Source: Muscardinus avellanarius (taxonomy: Eukaryota > Chordata > Mammalia > Rodentia > Gliridae). Taken from it: DNA of 64,000 bases. Location of the stretch: contig OY726563.1 of NCBI GenBank assembly GCA_963383645.1, positions 40,971,831 through 41,035,830 of the forward strand, in the 5' to 3' direction. The notes beneath the pieces are model-generated. The model saw only the letters and a list, made by a program, of their open reading frames with translations. It did no database searches and had not been told where the DNA came from. Each line of letters begins with the position of its first letter. Position 1 is the stretch's first letter. Positions 32,322-43,567 of the stretch are shown in pieces. The position numbers were made by a program, and so were the translations under genes.

Positions 32322-33093
32322 TGTTACTGGGTGTGGAACCCAGAGGCTTTCTACCCCCGGGCTACACTCCCAGACCTATTTTATATTTTATTAGGAAACA
32401 GGGTCTCACTAAGTTGCTGAGAGCCTCACTCAGTAGCTGAGGCTGGCTTCGAACCCGTGCGATCCTCCTGTCTCAGCCTCCCAAGTGCAGGGATTACAAG
32501 CGTGCGCCACCACGCCCAGGTTAAGCAAATGTTATTATTACAAAGGTAGAAAGAAGGGACAGAAGTAGGAAGCACTGCATCAGAGAGAGGGATGTAGTGG
32601 AGTGACTTGAAAATAAGACGCTCTCTTTTATTATTATTATTATTTTTTTGGTGGTCCTGGGTTTTCCTGGAAGCCCTTCTACCTCCGGGCTACACTCCCA
32701 GACCTATTTTCTATTGTATTTGGAAACAGGGTCTCACTGAGTTGCCGAGAGCCTCACTCAGTAGCTGAGGCTGGCTTCGAACCTGCGCGATCCTCCTGTC
32801 TCCGCCTCCCAAGCGCGGGGATTACAAGCGTGCGCCGCCACGCCCGGCTCTTTTATTATTTTTAAGCTTTTTTTGGTACTGGGGATTAAGCCCAGGGTCA
32901 TTCTACCCCTGAGATATACCCCCAGCCCTTTTATTGTTTTGTTTTGAAACAGGATCTTGCTAGTTTGCTGAGAGTCTCACCAAATTGCCGAGGCTGGCCT
33001 CAAACCTGCAGTTTTCTATCTCAGCCTCCCAAGTACTGGGATTACAGGTATGTCCCACTACACCTGGCTCACTGTCACTTGTTTTCTCCTCAG
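31617..33093 (+). other. SSX intron 7 with SINEs
   Basis: The intron lies between the stop-codon exon and the 3' UTR exon. Minus SINEs lie at about 32040-32248, 32320-32520 (flanked by TTAAGCAAATGTTAT), 32650-32850 (flanked by CTCTTTTATTATT) and 32870-33075. A (TG)n tract lies at 32285-32320. Confidence 0.7.
32285..32320. repeat. (TG)n microsatellite
   Basis: About 18 TG units form the poly-A-side end of the young minus SINE at 32320-32520. Confidence 0.9.
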
Positions 33094-33224
33094 CATCAGG
33101 GATGTGACATGTGCCCAGGCTGAGGAGCAGAATGTAGCAGCCTTTCACAATTATGGGCACAGCTGTGAATTCATGGCCATCAGGTGGATAGCAGGTGAAA
33201 GGAAGAATTCACAACAGTGAAAAG

Positions 33225-33485
33225 TTAAGATTATTGTTCTTACCATGTGCCAGGCACTGTTAGCGTCATTGTGTGATGAGCACTCTGTTTAACATCATTC
33301 TTACTGTATGATGAGCACTGTGTAACATCCTTAACCGTGTGCCAAGAACTGTTAGCGTTGTTCTGTGTGATGAGCACTGTGTTTAGCATCGTTCTAACTG
33401 TGCCGAGCATTCTGTTAGCATCATGCTTACCACATGATAAGCACTTAGTATTGTTCTTACTGTGTGACAGGCACTATGTCAGATA
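33225..33485 (+). repeat. Degenerate minisatellite in SSX 3' UTR
   Basis: About eight diverged units of roughly 30 bp share the core 'tgtgatgagcactgtgtt.agcatc.ttctta'. Cores include GCCAGGCACTGTTAGC, GATGAGCACTCTGTTTAAC, GATGAGCACTGTGTAAC, GCCAAGAACTGTTAGC, GATGAGCACTGTGTTTAGC, GCCGAGCATTCTGTTAGC and GATAAGCACTTAG. The unit resembles the 'tgccaggcact' motif of an MIR-type element, from which it may have grown. Confidence 0.75.
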
Positions 33486-33772
33486 TCAGTAGTTTGTTGA
33501 GCAGACATAACTAATGCATGGTTCTGTCTGTTAACCCCATTGGCCTATCTTCAAGTACAAGCACTGTGAGATATTTTCTGCAAAGAATAGCACTTGCCCT
33601 AGATGTAACAACCGAGGGCAGTTCTTGTTGAATTCCAGACTTTTTTCTCCTCATTTACATATGCACAGGGCATCACTACTAAGGTGACTGGACAAGTCCC
33701 TTGCGTTCCGTTTCCTTTTCAGCGCATGCCTCATGCTGGCAACTGCCATCATCCATTTACTTACCGACAGTT

Positions 33773-33778
33773 AATAAA
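33773..33778 (+). terminator. SSX polyadenylation signal AATAAA
   Basis: Canonical hexamer inside TTAATAAACATTT, about 680 nt into the 3' UTR exon. No other canonical hexamer on this strand lies earlier in the exon. Confidence 0.6.
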
Positions 33779-34048
33779 CATTTGCAAATGTTGCCCAGTT
33801 GTTGGCTCCTTTTGTTCTTGTATACACAGCTCCGCACCATGGGTGTTTTTAGGACAGATTCCTAGAAGCAGAATCACTGCATGGAAGGAGTCATTCACTC
33901 AACACCTAGCGGGAGGATATCACTGTCCGAGGTCCTGAAGAGACAATATGGGACAAGGCAGACAAATGTCCCTGCCCACGTAAAGGTGGTATTCTAGTGG
34001 CGGATGTTTCCAGTTTTTATGTTGATAGACACCGCACACCTCAGTTCT

Positions 34049-34049
<1 letters not shown>

Positions 34050-34088
<39 letters not shown>
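34050..34088. repeat. (TG)n microsatellite
   Basis: A pure TG run next to a diverged minus SINE fragment at 34090-34240. Confidence 0.9.
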
Positions 34089-34092
<4 letters not shown>

Positions 34093-34669
34093 ATACTGGA
34101 GATTGAGCCCAGGGGCGTTCTACTTCCAAGCTACACCCCCAGCCCGATTTAATTTTGAAAGTTACTAAGAACCTTGCTAAGTTAAGGAGGCTGGCCGTGA
34201 ACTAGTGATCCTCCTGTCCCAGCATCACAAGTACTGGGCTGGGGTGGTATATTGCAGGTGGTAAGACACCTTGGTCTGCCCTCTGAATGGTCTTCAGGTT
34301 CAGGGGTGGGGTAGTCCCTTGGGGAATGTGTGGGAGGAAGGCAATAAAACCATTGCTGGACTGGGGAATATTAAAGGATCAGGAAGGAGTATCCACAGTA
34401 TGCCATAGGGCAAGGATAGAAGGATCTACTTTGTCTCAAGGCATGAGGCCAACAGATGGAAAAGCCCACCAGAGAAGGCATGAGACTCCCATCAAGGGTC
34501 TCCTAACCAAGGGCCTGGGGGCTGTGGTAGGTTCGAAGACTTGGGACCCCGGCAGTCCTCATCCAGATATATGATCGCAGGATACACATGTGCACTAGCT
34601 CTGGGGAAAGAAAGGAGGGTATCTTGGAACAAACCATTATGTGTTGAGGGACATCAAAACCACCAACAA

Positions 34670-34796
34670 TGGGCTAGGACTATAGATCAGTGAAAGTGCA
34701 CTTTAAGCATGCTCAAGGCCCTGGGCTCCATTCCCAACACCTAAAAAAGCCACCAATGGGCATGAAACACCAGCCCCAAATGAGAGAATTGGAGCT

Positions 34797-34847
<51 letters not shown>

Positions 34848-35038
34848 TACTGGGGATTGAATTTAGGGGCATACTACCTCCACACTACACCTCCAGGCCT
34901 TTTAACTTTTGTTGTTTTGCAACTGGGTCTCTAGGTTGATGAGAGTTTCACTACTTGCCGAGGCTGTCCTTGAATCTGCAATCTTCCTGTCTCAGCCTTC
35001 CAAATATTGGGATTACAGGTGTGTACCACTATACCTAG
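34670..35038. repeat. ID-like element, (TG)n and minus SINE
   Basis: A free-standing plus ID-like element lies at about 34670-34745 and keeps the long ID form (AGCATGCTCAAGGCCCTGGG). A (TG)n run follows at 34801-34846, then a minus B1-dID copy at 34850-35038. Confidence 0.75.
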
Positions 35039-35480
35039 AAGATTGGAGCTATTTTGAACTTGGCTTCCCAGCTTGCTCCCATCCTTGGGAAGCAGACACT
35101 ATCATCACAGTGCCGACACTGTAGATGAGAGATGGAGATTCGGATGTCTTGCCAAAGCTTCTATAGCCGGGATGTGCAGGAGGGGCTGGGCTAGACCTCT
35201 CCATGACTTCAGAGACATTAAGCAGGACAAGTGTGCCTGGTGGGGATAGAGAGAATGGAACGACCCAATTTCTGTTCTAGATCTCATGGTGGAGGATTTG
35301 GAATCATTTTTCCACAATAAGGAGCGATCCCAGAGAGAAAATGCAGGAAGAGAGAGGCCAGAGTCCTGGTGGCCCTGTTCAGAGGCTCACCCCACGGGAA
35401 AACTTATCAGTGTTGGGAAGGAAGGGAGGGATGGAGGAAGGGAGGATGGATAGATTAGTCAGTGGTAAAAGAAGAAAGAA

Positions 35481-35690
35481 GCCAGGCGTGGTGGCGCACG
35501 CTTGTAATCCCAGCACTTGGGAGGCTGAGACAGGAGAATCACACAGGTCCGAAGCCAACCTCAGCTACTGAGTGAGGCTCTCAGCAACGTAGTGAGACCC
35601 TGTTTCCAAGTAAAAAGTATAAAATAGGTCTAGGAGTATAGCCCAGAGGTAGAAAAGCCACTGGGTTCCACCCCCAGTTCCACAAAAAAT
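35481..35690 (+). repeat. Young B1-dID SINE
   Basis: A full-length plus copy with a TATAGCCCAGAGGTAGAAAAG tail and GGCGTGGTGGCGCACGC head, only lightly decayed. Confidence 0.88.
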
Positions 35691-35895
35691 AGAATAAATA
35701 AAGAGAGAAGGGGGAACTTTTCTTGCATTTCAGCTTCTCAACTCCAGGTTGATGGGAGTTACAGACTGAGGATAGGGATGATGAGGGAGAGGGAGAGGCT
35801 AATAAAGGGGAGGACTGTTCACATATTTTCTGGGGATAGGTAGAGATCTTCCAGGAATCTGGGTGTGCACTGTTTTCACAGGTTTTTGTTTGTTT

Positions 35896-36940
35896 TTTGT
35901 GGTACTGGGGATGGAACCCAGGGGCATTTTACCTTCGAGCTACACCCCCTTATTTTGAAACAGGGTCTCACTGAGTTGCGAAGGGCCTCACAAAGTAGCT
36001 GAGGCTGTCCGCAACCCACGATCCTCTAGTCTCAGCCTCCCAAATGCTGGGATTACAAGCGTGCACCACCATACTCGGCTCAGTTTGGTGTGTTTGGTTA
36101 TGGCAGGTGTCTTAAGCACTGAAGCAGGTGGAGGGAAAGAGACTAAGCAAGTATGAGTGAAGTTAATTCTGTTATAGTTTTGGACAAAACATTTCTCAGA
36201 TGTTTAAAAGGTCAATGCGAGGACATGAGTAGAATCTGACTTAATAATTAAGGCAATAGACGTGATGCACGCCTGTAATCCCAGTATTTGGGAGACTGAG
36301 ACAGGAGGATCATAGGTTCAAAGCTACTTCGTGAGGCCCTTTGCAACTCAGTGAGACCCTGTTTCAAAATAAAGAATAAAATGTAGGGCTGGAGGTGTAG
36401 CTTGGAGGTAGAATGACCCTGGGTTCAATCTACCACAAAAATAAATAAAAATTTAAAAATAGGGCTGAAGGTGTAACTTGAAGGTAGAATGCCTCTGGGT
36501 TCAATCCCTAGTACTACCCCCAAAAAAGTTAAAGTAAACTGGATGTGGTGGCACATACTTGTAATCCCAGTAACTGGGAGGCTGAGATAGGAGGATCACA
36601 GTTTCACAGCCAGCCTCAGCAAATTAGCAAGACCCTGTTTCAAAATAAAAAGTAAAAGCTGGGAATGGTGGCATCATACTTCTATAATCCCAGTACTTGG
36701 GAGGCAGAGACAGGTGGATGGCAAGTTCAAGGCCAGCCTTAGCAACTTAGGCCCTCAGCAACTTAGGGAGTCTGTTTCCAAAAAAAAAAAAAAAAAAACA
36801 GGACTGGGAGTATAGCTCAGAGATAGACTGTCCTTTGGTTCAATCCCCAGCACCACAAAAAATAAGATAAAAATAAAATCAGTCTGGGGGTATAGTGTGG
36901 AGGTAGACCATCCCTGAGTTCTTTTCCTAGTATCACACAC
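35896..36940. repeat. SINE cluster
   Basis: A minus copy lies at about 35896-36085. Plus copies lie at 36258-36440, a tail at 36443-36520, 36535-36650, 36657-36860 and a solo tail at 36880-36940. Confidence 0.78.
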
Positions 36941-37539
36941 AACACACATTCACAAAGTTAAGGCAACAAAGGAGACAGATAAAATGTGAAGATAGATACC
37001 AGTCATCCAACCAACATCTGCAGGCCATATGAAGAGGGTTTTTAACCAAAGTAGCCTTTAGGTCCCTGAAGAGTAACCTAGGCAACCGTATCATACCCAC
37101 ATGGCAGAAGTGACATCTCCACAAAACTAATGGGAGACTAAGAGTGTTTCACCTGGCTGTGCAAACTCCAAGAGCAGTGGTTCTTAAGTCAACTAAGTGA
37201 GTGAAGCTACAGGGGTTATCTCGGTTCCTCCCTGGTGATAGTGCCGCCAGAGACCCCAGGAAGGCCAGGCAAGCAGAAGAGTGGTGGGCAGGAAGCCAGG
37301 GCCAAGTGTGGGGCCCCCAGGGAGCCAGGGTGTCAGGAAAGAGGTTGTGAAATGTCAGCTGAGTCCAGAGCAGAGGCTCCCCAGTGCTATATATAAGCAC
37401 TGAAGGGAAAATTGGGTGATGTTCAGCTCAGGATGGACAAGGCTCTGCCTGTGACTCAGAGGAAATAGAATTTTTACCCCAACATAGATTTTATATTGTA
37501 GTACTGGGGCTTAAACTCAGGGGTGTTCTACTTTTTAAA

Positions 37540-38640
37540 ATTGTATTTATTTATTTATTTATTTATTTGCGGGTCTGAGGATGGAACCACCCAGGGGCAT
37601 TCGACCTCTGAGCTACACCCCCTGCCCTATTTTTTATTCATTATTTATTTATCTTTTTGTATGTGTGTGGTACTGGGGTTCCTGGAAGCCCTTCTACCTC
37701 CGGGCTACACTCCCAGACCTATTTTTACATTTTTATTTGGAAACAGGGTCTCCTAAGCCAGCATACGCGGCTGGCTTCGAACCTGCGCAATCCTCCTCTC
37801 TGCCTCCCAAGCGCGGGGATTACAAGCGTGTGCCACCACGCCTGGCTTATTCTTTATTTTGAAACAGGGTCTCACTGAGTTGCAAAGGACCTCACTAAGT
37901 AGCTGAGGCTGGATGCAAACTGTGATCCTCCGGTCTTGTGTTCCCAAATGCTGGTATTACAAGTGTGCGCCACCACACCTGGCTTCCTGCTCTACTTTTT
38001 ATTCTTTATTTTGAAACAGGGAGCCGGGTGTGGTGGTGCACGCTTGTAATCCCAACATTTGGGAGGCTAAGACAGGAGGATCTCAGGTTTGAAGCCAGCC
38101 TCAGCTACTTACTGGGGCCCTTTGCAACTCAGTGAGACCCTGTTTCCAAAGAAAGAATAAAAATAGAGCTGGGGGTGTCACTCTGAGTTAGAATGCCCCC
38201 TGGGTTCCATCCCCAGTATCGAAGAAAAAAAAAAAAAAACAGGTTCTGAGTTGTGGAGGGAGGGCCTCACTAAGAAGCTAAGGCTGTCCACAAACCGTGA
38301 AACTACAGTCTCAGCCTCTCAAATGCTGGGATTACAAGCATGCGCCACCACACCTGGCTTTTTTTTTTTTTTTTTTTTTTTTTTTGGTGGTACTGGGGGT
38401 GGAACCCAGGGGCTTTTCTACCTCCGGACTATACTCCCAGACCTATTTTTATATTTTTTTATTTGGAAACCGGACTATATTCCCAGACCTATTTTTTTTA
38501 TATTTTTTTATTTGGAAACAGGGTCTCACTAAGTGGCTGAGTGCCTTACTAGGTAGCTGAGGCTGGCTTCGAACCTGTATGATCCTCCTGTTTCAGCCTC
38601 CCAAGTGCAGGGATTACAGGCGTGTGTCACCACATCCGGC
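37540..38640. repeat. Multiply nested SINEs
   Basis: An outer minus copy from about 37565 holds a young minus copy (37668-37845) and resumes to 37985. Next, a minus copy starting about 37986 is split by a plus copy (38024-38238) at 'gaaacagg|' and resumes with 'acaggttctgag' to 38360. A young minus copy follows at 38385-38640 and carries an internal duplication of about 55 bp around CGGACTATA.TCCCAGACC. Confidence 0.82.
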
Positions 38641-38641
38641 T

Positions 38642-38967
38642 TTTTATTTATTTATTTTTAAACAGGGTTTCTCTAAGTTACTTCCCACTGGCCTTGAACC
38701 TAGGATCAAGTACCGGAATTGCAGATGTGCCTAACCCTCAATATAGTCTTTTTCCCCCTGTGGTGCTGAGAATTGAACCCAGGGGCATTCTACTACTGAG
38801 TTCCACTCCCAGCCCTATTTTATTTTTTTTATTTTGCAGCAGGGTCTCACTAAGTGGCCAAGGGTCTTGTTAAGTTGCTGAGGCTGGCCTGGAACCTACA
38901 ATCCTCCTGTCTCAGCCACTCAAGTACTGTGATGAAAGGTGTGTGTCACCAAGCCCAGCTAGACATA

Positions 38968-39018
<51 letters not shown>

Positions 39019-39650
39019 CTTGAACCCAGGGGCACTCCGTCTCTGAGCTATACCCCCAGCACCATTTTTTAGATTGAAACAGGTTCTCAGTAAATTAGTG
39101 CACACTGAGCCAGGTGTGGTGGCACATGCTTGTAATCCCAGCATTTGGGAGGCTGAGACAGGAGGATCACAGTTCAGAGCCAGCCTCAGCTACCTAGTGA
39201 GGCCTTTTGCAATTCAGTGAGACTCTGTTTCAAAATCAAGAATAAAAGCCGGGCATGGTGGTGCACACTTGCAATCCCAGCATTTGGGAGGCTGAGACCA
39301 GAGGATTAGGGTTCGCAGACAGCCTCAGCTACTTAGTGAGGCCCTCCACAACTCAGTGAGACTCTGTTTCAAAATAAAGAATACAAAATTTGACATGAAG
39401 TATAGCTTGGAGTCAAATGCCCCTGGGTTCCATCCCCAGACCCGCAAAAAAAAAAAATCAAGAATAAAAACATAGGTCTGGGAGTGTAACTTGGAGGTAG
39501 AATCCCCCTGAGTTCCATCCCCAGTACTGCAAAAAAAAAAAAAAATTAGTGCACACCGGCCTCAAACCTGCAATCATCCTGTCTCAGTGTCTCAAATACC
39601 AGGATTACAGTGTACACCACCATGCCCAGCTGAGCGTAGAGTTTTAATTA
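38642..39650. repeat. SINEs with a plus pair nested in a minus copy
   Basis: Minus copies lie at about 38642-38740 and 38755-38965. A (TG)n run fills 38970-39010. An outer minus copy at 39010-39104 is split by plus copies (39110-39250, 39248-39450 and tail 39470-39540) and resumes at 39546-39632. AAATTAGTGCACAC flanks the insert on both sides. Confidence 0.82.
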
Positions 39651-39689
39651 AGTAATCACTTCCATACTTGAAAATAGAAAGAGGGGAGA

Positions 39690-39800
39690 AACGGATGTCG
39701 TGGTATACACCTGTAGTCCTAGCTATTTGGGATGCTAGGAGGATTGCTTGAGCCCAGGGCTTCCAGACCAGCCTGTCCAACGTAGTAAGATCCTGTCTCA
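39690..39800 (+). repeat. PB1/Alu-like monomer without tRNA tail
   Basis: The head reads GTGGTATACACCTGTAGTCC with 'gcttgagcccagggcttccagaccagcctg' features and ends 'gtctcaaaaagaa'. It keeps 7SL-like motifs missing from the B1-dID copies around it and has no tRNA-like tail, so it looks like an older 7SL monomer. Confidence 0.6.
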
Positions 39801-39873
39801 AAAAGAACAGGGAAAAGGGGGAAATTTCATATATTTCTAGTGGCCTGTATATACACAAAAAATACCTGGGAGA

Positions 39874-40170
39874 GCCGGGCGTGGTGGTGCATGCCTGGAA
39901 TCTCAGTTCTTGGGAGGCTGGGACAGGAGGATTGCAGGTTTGAAGCCAGTCTCGGCTTACTTAGTGAGACTCTTAGCAACCTAGAAAGACCCTGTTTCCA
40001 AATAAAAAATAAAAAGGCTGGGGGTGTAGCTCAGAGGTGAACTGTCCTTGGGCTCAGTCCCCAGCACCACCATCACCACAACACGTTATCTGAGAGGCTG
40101 GAAATGTAGCTCAGTGGTAGGCTGCTTGCGTAGCATGTGTGAGGGCCGCATTTCCTCCCTCACAACCACA
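39874..40170 (+). repeat. B1-dID SINE and free ID-like element
   Basis: A plus composite copy lies at about 39874-40070. An ID-like unit at about 40090-40170 (TAGCTCAGTGGTAGGCTGCTTGC) has the long rodent-ID form with GAGGGCC and then A-rich DNA. Confidence 0.78.
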
Positions 40171-40412
40171 ATAAAATAAAATATTGTCTGGAAGACAAAT
40201 ATCACTTAAACACCTGAATTGTTTTCATAAGAACATAGATAGCGATACCATTTTGACCTGTTAGGTTGGTGAACACCCAGGTGAAAGTAGCGGTCAAATA
40301 CTCACACCAGCTCCTCTTCTCTCTAGCTTGAGCCTGCTCTGTTCACGTGTCCATTCCTCTACTGGGGCCTTGGTGCTTACTGCTCCCTCTGCCTGGAACA
40401 CTCTGCCAAGAT

Positions 40413-40855
40413 AACTTTTTTTTTTTTTTTTTTTTTTTTTTTGCGGGTTTGGGGATGGAACCCAGGGGCATTTGACCTCAGAGCTACACCCCTTGCCCTA
40501 TTTTTTTTTTTTTGGTGGTACTGGGGTTCCTGGAAGCCCTTCTACCTCCGGGCTACACTCCCAGACCTATTTTATATTTTTTATTTGGAAACAGGGTCTC
40601 TTAAAGCCAGCGTGGCTGGCTTCGAACCTGCGCGATCCTCCTGTCTCTGCCTCCCAAGCACGGGGATTACAAGCATGCGCCACCACACCCGGCCCCCTGC
40701 CCTATTTTTTATTTTTTATTTTGAAACCAGGTCTCACTGAGTTGCAGAGGGCCTCACTAAGTAGCTGAGGCTGTCCGCGAACCGGAACCGCGATCCTCCA
40801 GGTCTCAGCCTCCCCAATGCTGGGATTACAAGCATGCGCCACCACGCCCGGCTTG
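40413..40855 (-). repeat. Young SINE nested in minus SINE
   Basis: The outer copy starts at a T-run at 40413 and its tail ends at GCCCTATTTTT (40500). A short young copy lies at 40513-40695, and the outer copy resumes with GCCCTATTTTTT and ends at 40855. Confidence 0.85.
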
Positions 40856-40982
40856 CCAAGATAACTTTGAGGCTTGTTCCTTCTAGGCAGCCTAGGACCC
40901 TGCTCCTGGTCCCCTCCTCTGCAAGGCCTCCCTGCTGGCTCCTCACCCATATCATTTATTTACTTTATCAGGAATTATCAGT

Positions 40983-41610
40983 GGGGTGTGGTAGTACCCT
41001 CCTGTAATCTCAGTACTTGGGAGGCTGAGACAGGAGATTACAAGTTTGAGGCCAGTCTCAGCAATTTAGTGACACTGTCAGCAGCTTAGACTCTGTTTAA
41101 GATAAAAAAAAAATAAAAGTAAAAGCCGGGCGTGGTGGCACACACGCTTATAATCCCAGGGAAGATCGCGGTTCGTGAACAGCCTCAACTATATAGTGAG
41201 GCCTTCCGTAACTTAGTGAGACCCTGTTTCAAAATAAAGAATAAAATATAGGGCAGGGGGTGTAGCTCGGAGGTCAAATGCCCCTGGGTTCCATCCCCAG
41301 ACCCGGAAAAAAAAAGCAAAAAAAATAAAAATAAGCTGGGCATGGTGGTACAGGCTTGTAATCTCCTCACTTGGGAGGCAGAGACAGGAGGATTGCACAG
41401 TTTTGAAGCCAGCCTCGCTGGCTTAAGAGACCCTGTTTCCAAATAAAAATATAAAATAGATCTGGAGTGTAGCCCGGAAGTAGAAGGGTTTCCAGGAACC
41501 CCAGTACCACCAAAATAAATAAATAAATATAAAAAATAAAATTGGCTGGGAGTATAGCTCAGAGGTAGAATGTCCCCTGGGTTCAATCCCTAATACCAAA
41601 AATAAAAAAG
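40983..41610 (+). repeat. Plus SINE cluster
   Basis: Copies lie at about 40983-41110, 41124-41315 (GGTCAAATGCCCC tail subfamily, with a deletion in the head), 41335-41520 (short young subfamily) and a solo tail at 41545-41605. Confidence 0.8.
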
Positions 41611-41751
41611 AAATTATCCTTTCTTTTGCAAGATCAGGGATCTGAAAAGAGGCAGAAGACTATAGAGCATAGGCTTTGTGGGCCATGGAGTCTGTATTGC
41701 ATTCTTCAGCTCCACTACAAAACCAAAAACCATGTGCAAACTCTCTTTATG

Positions 41752-41948
41752 GTGCTGGGGATGGAACCCAGGGGCTTTCTACTTCCGGGCTATACTCCCA
41801 GACCTATTTATACTTTATTTGGAAACAGGGTCTTACTAAGTTGCTGAAAGCCTCACTAAGTAGCTGAGGCTGGCTTCGAACCTGTGCGATCCTCCTGTCT
41901 CGGCCTCCCAAGCGCGGGGGTTACAAGCGTGCGCCACCATAACCGGCC
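41752..41948 (-). repeat. Young B1-dID SINE
   Basis: A minus full-length copy, from GGTGCTGGGGATGG to GCGTGCGCCACCATAACCGGC. Confidence 0.87.
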
Positions 41949-42209
41949 AAGCCAAACTTTTCAATAAAACTTTAGCAACACTGAAAGATGAGTTTCAGAC
42001 AAATGCCAGTGTCTCGAAATAGTCTTCTTTTTTCCCAATCATATAGAAATATATACCATTCCTAGCTTAAGGGCCATACGGTAATAGGCTGCAGGCTGAA
42101 TTTGGCCTGGAGGTCAGTTTTCCCAACTCTTGTGTTGGAACATCATTGCCTGCTTGATTCATCGCTCTTTCCCAACCTGGCACAAAGTAGGCTCTCAATA
42201 GATGTTAAG

Positions 42210-43523
42210 TAGCCAGGCAGGGTGGATTGTAATCCCAGTACTTGGGAGGCTGAGACAGGAGGATCGCCAAGTTCAAAACCAGCCTCAGCAAGGAGTGAGT
42301 GAGACTTTCATCAACCTAGTGAGAACCTGTTTCAAAATTTAAGAATAGAGCTGGGGATGTGGCTTCGAAGTAGAATGCCCCTGGGTTCAATCCCCAGTAC
42401 CGCTAAAAAAAGAGAAAAAAAAAGAAATAGATGTTGAATGGGTAAGTGTTAGAGTTCGGATGTCATATCATGTGACCCCCTGGACCTCATTCTCTGGAGA
42501 CGGGGCCAAATACAGCACATGTGTCTGCTGCTCTCTGACCCTTTATTTTGTTTTGTTTTGTTTTGGTACTGGGGATTGAACAAAGAGGCATTTTATAATA
42601 CTCTGAGCTCCCCCCTCAGCCCCTTTTTATTTTTTATGTTGAAATAGAGTCTCACTAAGTTCCTGATACTGACCTCGAACCTGTGATCCTCCTGTTTCAG
42701 CCTCCCAAGTACTGATAGTACAAGTGTGTGCCACCATGCCCAGCGTGACTCTTTCTTTGTATGTATGGTACAGGATCGAAGGAAGGGGTACTCCACCCCT
42801 GAGTTATACACCCAACCTTATATTATTTATCTATTTAATTTTTGGTACCAGGATTGAAACCAGGGGTGGTCTACCTTTGAGCTACACCGCCATCCCTGTT
42901 TTATTATTATTACTTTATTTTATTTTATTGTAGTACTGGGGATGGAACCAGGGGCATTCTATCTCTGAGCTATACCCCCAGCCCTGTTTTTTATTCTTTA
43001 TTCTTTATTTTTTGGTGGTACTGGGGGTAGAACCCAGGGGCTTTTCTACCTCCACGCTATACTTCCAAACCTATTTTATATTTTATTTGGAAACAGGGTC
43101 TCACTAAGTTGCTGAGAGCCTCACCTAAGTAGCTGAGGCTGGCTTTGAACCTGATGATCCTTCTGTCTCAGCCTCCCAAGCACTGGGATTACAAGCGTGT
43201 ACCACCACACCTGGATTTTTATTCTTTATTTTGAAACAGGGCCTCACTAAGTTGTGGAGAATCTCACTAAGTAGCTGAGGCTGGTCTCAGCCTCCCAAAG
43301 TACTGGGATTATAAACGTGCACCACGTCGGGCGTGGTGGCGCACGCTTGTAATTCCCGCGCTTGGGAGGCGGAGACAGGAGGATCGCGCTGGTTCTGAGC
43401 CAGCCTCGCTGGCTTAAGAGACTCTGTTTCCACATAAAAATGTTAAAAAATAGGTCTGGGAGTGTAGCCCGTGGGAGTGTATACCGGAAGTAGAAGGGCT
43501 TCCAGGAACCCCAGTACCACCAA

Positions 43524-43567
<44 letters not shown>

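Larger units (their letters stand above)
33094..33795 (+). other. SSX 3' UTR exon (exon 8)
   Basis: The acceptor is TTTTCTCCTCAG|CATCAGGG. The first part (GGGATGTGACATGTGCCCA, then GAGGAGCAGAATGT and CCTTTCAC) resembles the 3' UTR that follows the stop codon in known SSX transcripts. A polyadenylation signal AATAAA lies at 33773-33778, with a TG/T-rich stretch after it, so cleavage near 33790-33800 is likely. The exon contains a degenerate tandem repeat (33225-33485). Confidence 0.7.

Noticed and set aside
33684..33938. 84-residue frame on the plus strand
   Set aside because: It lies in the SSX 3' UTR exon and beyond its polyadenylation signal, and has no domain.
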